A program made the translations under genes and the position numbers. The notes under the pieces are model-generated. The model was given only the letters and a program-made list of their open reading frames with translations, was not told the origin of the DNA and did not search any database. A stretch of DNA of 64,000 bases from Tomocerus qinae (lineage: Eukaryota > Arthropoda > Collembola > Entomobryomorpha > Tomoceridae), in contig CM034546.1 of assembly GCA_020055645.1 (NCBI GenBank), forward strand, positions 137,351,875 to 137,415,874, written 5' to 3'. Each line of letters opens with the position of its first letter. The first letter of the stretch is position 1. Shown here piece by piece: positions 59,718 through 64,000 of the stretch.

Positions 59718-62700
59718 ATGATGGACCGAAGTAAATATGCTTGGATTACTACTGTTGTTAATGAGATAACTGCCAAACAAGCCGTTATCCTCCATAAATC
59801 TTTGAAGCGAGGCATAACATTGGCAGATGTGATTGTTTTATACCTTGAAGGAATTGATTCTAAAGTAAAGTAAGTAATAGAAAATATTTTACAGATGTAC
59901 TGAAGATATTGTACATAGGTAAGGTCAAGCACGTATCCAGGAATTTGGCCTAGGGGGGGGGCACCAAAATACATTGAAAAAATTAAAGCATATTCGCGCG
60001 ATGCGCGAAAATTTTTTGGATTTTTAACCTTTATCGATAAAAAAATTGTATTTTTCTGGATCGGCCCCGCCCCCCTCTGGATATGTGGTTGGGTAAGGTT
60101 ACCTTGCAATGTGGAAAATGCTGATGAATGAAAAATTGCCATCTGATATAATTGGTATCTGGCCTAATTAAAAAACTGTATCTGTTAAAAGATAGAAATC
60201 TATTAGATGAAAATTTCGAGTATGCCATCCCTGTTGTACCGTTTGATGCACACCTCGAAAATACAAAATTGCTGGCAACTGATGTGTTGAAAATTCACGC
60301 ATGCAAATTGGTCATGTACAGCAAAATTGCTCTTCTAAACTCCAACAGTCTGGTTCGTCAAAACATTATAATGTATTGAGCGTTGGACATAATTAAGAAT
60401 ATTATTATAAATGGCAAAACAGTGAACAAAAAAGACACTCCTTTTTCACAAAAGCACTACATTAAAAAAATTATTCCCCTTTTGCTTTTTTACTTTTACT
60501 ACATGTAAAGTAAAAGGTGCTAATTTCTACACAAAAGTAAAAATGTTAAACAGTAGTGCTTTTTTTAAAACTTACAGAACGTACATAATATATACTTATA
60601 TCCATGCATACAGGTACATTTTTATTTATGTTTTACATTTTTTTAAATTAGGTTCTTAAAAATTGTGACGAATTATTTGAACCTGAGGGTGTTTGCACAA
60701 TGACTACCTTGAAAATGGAGCTTCTCGTTACACAACCAACAGTTGCTATGTACACAGAGTTACGAAACATCGCCCTTAGTACCAAATTTGGTTGCAGCAA
60801 TTGTAAGTTTGTAGTCTACTTTGCATCATTACTATAAGATAAATGCCAAATGGGCATAGCATCAAAAATATTTAAATTTTCAGAGAAATAGGCCCACTTT
60901 AAAATATTTACAGACAATATTTCCAGACTCTGGCCCAGATTTCCAGATTAGGGCAAAAATGATTTTTTCGAAATCAGAAAAATGTTTTCTCTGATGTCCA
61001 TATCGTCCTTTAAGGAACGAAAAAGCCAAAGTTCATTTTTTTCCATACGCTTGTTAGTGAAGTTAGGCTATTTCCTGCACCAATCAAAAAATGGATTTTG
61101 GTTTTTTCGTTCCTAAAAGGACGCTATAATCAATAATATAATGTTCTTTAAAAGAACGATTTAGCCTCAATGTGCTTTCCGTTTTGTGTACGAAATAGCT
61201 TCAATGCATCAAGCAAAAATGCAATGATGCTATTTCGTACACCAGCATGCGGCACCTGAAAATAATTTACGGCATGCCGACTTTAAATTCTGATTTTAGC
61301 AGGCCTTTTACATTTTAACTAGCTGGCTGGCAAAGAGAAATAATTTGTACTTTTTCTGTTTAAATTTAGTTTCCCAGGTTATGAAGGCTTACTTCGCCTC
61401 ACCAACATTCATAGGCACAAATACCAAACTGTCGTCAATTTACCATACTACTATAGATGAGTTCCAACCCAACCAAACGTAAGTACAACATGATTTTCTA
61501 TCTAGTAGTAATTAGGTGCGTTGATGTATTAGCGAGGTAAACAGAAATTGAAATTTTCAGATTCCAGGGTGTATAAAAAGCTCCGCCTACAATCTATTGG
61601 CTTAAGGCTACTTAAAAATAACCAAAAAGAACTACTAATTTCATTATTCTATTATTATTTATTTATTTCTTCATTGGTTACTAACAGTAAGATTTCGTAA
61701 ATTGGACATCACATTTTTGTATACAATTACATGTTATAGAGATTTGGTAAAGGTGAAAATAATTGCGTACACACAATCTTCTATGACTGAGAATGATGAC
61801 TTCACCCCACACATTACTCAGGTTACTACATTTCTGAAAATAATTATTTAATTTTTAATGTTTGCTTTGTCGGTTTAAAATTTGTAATCGTACATTTGGT
61901 TAGGAAATAAAAGACTACTGGAACTCCTGCTGGAAAGGTGATCTTACAACTAGAAAGCCGAAACCACTGGGAGTGCTTGGCGATGATCTGCAAGCGGATA
62001 AAATAAACGAACTAAATTGCTACAAAAATAGTCTTGCCGTCATTGGTGTTAGCTGTCGCTTTCCAAAGGCAAATAATATTGACGAATTTTGGGAAATGCT
62101 GATAACAAAAAATCATGGGATCAGCCCATATCCGCCGGAACGTGCCGAGTTAATTCAGGTAGATTATGAAAGTGTGTGTAACTACAATTGTGGTTTTCTC
62201 CATTTTCCGATTGAGAATTTTGATGCCAATTTTTTTGGGATTAGTCCTCGCGAAGCGGAACTAATTGATCCCCAACAAAGACTATTACTAGAAGTGGCAT
62301 GGGAAGCGCTTGAAAACGCAGCTATAAATCCGCATACCCTCCGTGGGGTAAACACTAGAATATTCACCGGTGTTTGGAGGGCCGAGTACGAACAACTTGT
62401 TAAGCAAAACATTAAAAATAAAGAATTTCCCAAGATATTCCTTGCAAACTCTTTTTCTGATACATCTGCCCGACTGGCTTATATTTTGGGTTGTAATGGT
62501 CCGAATATAGTTACCGAATCTGGATGTTCTTCATCAATGGTGGCTTTACATTTAGCCTACGAGAGTCTGAAACGAAAAGAAACAGATTTAGCAATAGTAA
62601 TGGGAGCCAATTTACTTCTTGATACAGATATGTGGCAAGATAAACTTATTTTGTCAAAAGATGGGCTATGTAAGACATTTGATGAAAAGGCAGAAGGCTT

Positions 62701-64000
62701 CGGGAGATCCGAGGGAATTGCAGTGATCGTATTAAAGCGATTAACAGATGCAATTGCTAATAGAGATAGGATTATGGGAGTTATCAGAGGAAGTGGAATA
62801 AGCCAAGAAGTAACTTCTTCTAGTTTTGGCGCTCCTAGCAAACGCTGCCAGGAAATGGCGATTAAAAATGCATTTCAAAATGCATCCGTCTCCCCTGAAG
62901 ATATAGATTACGTAGAGGCTCATGGAACTGGAACTCCTACAGGCGACCCAGTGGAGTTCTCTGCTATCTCAAGCTGTTACAGTGGGCAAAGGTCTTTGAT
63001 TGTCGGATCGGTAACAACCAATATAGGACATACTGAATCAGTAGCGGGATTAGCAGGTTTGATCAAAGTGATTTTATCTCTGAAAAACGATATTATTCCG
63101 CCGCATAGAAATTTTGACACTCTTAACCCAGCAATAAATTTAGAAAATATTCCAGCAATTTTGCCCATAGAAAAGCAAACATGGAAGCGGAGTACAAATA
63201 GGGTACGTATTGCAGGTATCAATTCCTTTGGACTTAATGGTACTAATGTGCACATAATTGTAGAGGAACCTCCCAATCCCACAACATTTGAACCGTTGAT
63301 AATTAACAATCTCATAGCTGACCGTACAAATTATATTCTCACATTGTCTGCAAGAACAGATACTGCTCTTGATGAATTTGTCCACCTTTATAGAAAGTAT
63401 TTAAGGGAAAACAATAAAATTGATATTCGAGATTTAACATTCACGGCTAATAATGGCAGAGCCCATTTTGAAAATAGATTGTGCGTAGTTGGAAAAGATA
63501 TAGTACAACTTCTTGAGGAATTACACAAAAAACGCATCTCTGTTATCTTGAAAGAAAAGCCTAAAATAGCTTATCTCTTCACAGGTCAAGGCCTTGAGTA
63601 CATTGGGATGGGAAATGTTTTGTACAGAAGTAATTCCGTTTTCAAAAATGCATTTGACAGATGTGCAGATATAATAGCTAAGACAACAGGCTTCGATTTT
63701 TCAGAGTTTTCACCAGATGTCTATAGACGAATCCAATTGGTGCAAGCAATCTCCCGCCCACTTTCTATATTTTCAATTCAATATGCTCTTTTTAATTTGT
63801 TATTGAGTTTAGAAATTCTTCCAGATGTAGTTTTTGGAGATGGTACAGGAGAATATGCTGCAGCAGTTGCCTCAGGGATCATGAGTCTTGAGGAAGGTTT
63901 AGCTTTGCTTGTTAAGCTTGTTAAAAGAAACCACTTTATATCAGAAACACCATATGGTACTACGATGGCCGTCTTTTGTTCCCAAGTCCCTGGTGCTGAC
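59718..64000 (+). CDS. Glycogenin-like domain fused to type I polyketide synthase (5' part)
   Basis: Six exons: 59718-59869, 60196-60352, 60652-60802, 61370-61478, 61740-61821 and 61904 to the window edge, still open; splice phases 2, 0, 1, 2, 0 all agree. Residues 1-217 follow glycogenin (GT8) order: AWITTVVNEITAKQAVILHK, YSKIALLNSN, VLKNCDELFEPEG, VTQPTVAMYTEL, SIYHTTIDEF and VKVKIIAY. From about 261 a ketosynthase follows: LAVIGVSCRFP, DPQQRLLLEVAWEALE, active Cys425 (TESGCSSSM), EAHGTGTPTGDP and NIGHTESVAG. An acyltransferase starts at about 770 (FTGQG), with GDGTGEYAA where GHSxGEYAA is the rule. The KS should catalyse decarboxylative condensation; the AT lacks nucleophile Ser and its neighbouring His. 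DxD is NSNS in the GT8 part. Introns hold family G, E, D and B repeats. Further PKS domains must lie beyond the edge. Confidence 0.85.
59928..60093. mobile_element. Repeat family G, copy 2, in intron 1 of the PKS fusion
   Basis: Ends GCACGTATCCAGGAATTTGG and CTCTGGATATGTGGTT are inverted; inside are CGCGCGATGCGCGAAAATTT and G/C homopolymer tracts. Confidence 0.6.
60418..60575. mobile_element. Repeat family E, copy 3, in intron 2 of the PKS fusion
   Basis: GTGAACAAAAAAGACACTCC at the left and AGTAGTGCTTTTTTTAAAAC at the right around a centre TTTTACTACATGTAAAGTAAAA that folds on itself. Shorter and less regular than the other copies. Confidence 0.4.
61000..61293. mobile_element. Family D copy 2 and family B end, in intron 3 of the PKS fusion
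   Basis: 61000-61127 is bounded by ATATCGTCCTTTAAGGAACG and CGTTCCTAAAAGGACGCTAT. A second small palindrome TGTACGAAATAGCT/GCTATTTCGTACA follows at about 61187-61232. At 61245-61293 stands a terminal piece of family B (ATTTACGGCATGCCGACTTT). Confidence 0.55.

Noticed and set aside
61388..61460. Second open frame in PKS exon 4 reading YEGLLRL to LPYYYR
   Set aside because: It superficially recalls GDQGLLN and LPFIYN of glycogenin, but ends in TGA and does not fit the next exon's phase. The frame with SIYHTTIDEF fits both splice phases and the homology.
62182..63385. Several minus-strand ORFs of 60-112 codons
   Set aside because: They are antisense to the continuous plus-strand PKS exon, whose KS and AT motifs are unmistakable.
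1..64000. CRISPR arrays, rRNA genes, bacterial operons
   Set aside because: None seen; tandem repeats present are minisatellites or element-internal, and gene structure is eukaryotic throughout.

Overview
The window is animal nuclear DNA, AT-rich, with genes split by short GT-AG introns (mostly 50-400 bp). The gene families present are divergent seven-helix gustatory-type receptors, an ionotropic receptor, a Methuselah-like GPCR, Dicer, a chitin-binding secreted protein and a type I polyketide synthase. Together they indicate an arthropod. A springtail (Collembola) is my best guess, because such chemoreceptors, secreted subtilases and animal PKS genes are typical there, but this is inference from gene content. 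Nothing prokaryotic, plasmid-like or CRISPR-like is present.

Layout. 1-9960: three tandem copies of one gustatory-receptor gene with about 750 bp of shared upstream DNA; copy 1 is intact, copy 2 has an internal deletion, copy 3 has a nonsense codon. An orphan exon of a Cys-loop chloride channel lies between copies 1 and 2. 12213-14985: ionotropic receptor. 16456-17953 (-): secreted subtilase with a clear TATA/Inr promoter. 18590-21300: mobile-element debris. 21829-24392: nine-exon Methuselah-like receptor. 25251-26137: secreted chitin-binding protein with an ADAMTS-like cysteine-rich tail. 27374-36012: interspersed repeats and a complete non-LTR retrotransposon flanked by a 1,241-bp direct duplication. 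37718-38265: long inverted repeat. 38396-45485: complete 21-exon Dicer gene, about 1,644 aa, whose phases all agree. 46061-46417 (-): small unknown gene. 47400-50030: repeats and a SINE. 50186-51754 (-): incomplete chemoreceptor. 53947-55826 (-): six-exon short-chain dehydrogenase resembling DHRSX. 59718 to the window end: six exons that join in frame into one gene.

The most unusual object is that last gene. Its first five exons encode a glycogenin-like (GT8) domain without its metal-binding DxD motif, and the sixth continues in the same frame into the KS and AT domains of a type I polyketide synthase. The KS keeps its Cys-His-His residues. The AT nucleophile motif GHSxG reads GDGTG, so this AT should be unable to load an acyl unit. 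I know of no described glycogenin-PKS fusion. The gene runs off the right edge.

Other points: the retrotransposon's two ORFs are in one frame separated by a single UAG, and its endonuclease lacks one catalytic Asp; an inverted copy of a receptor gene's own splice acceptor lies inside its intron; two long foldback sequences stand just upstream of the Dicer gene and of the PKS fusion. All exon models are read by eye from splice signals and phase; no database search or RNA evidence was available.
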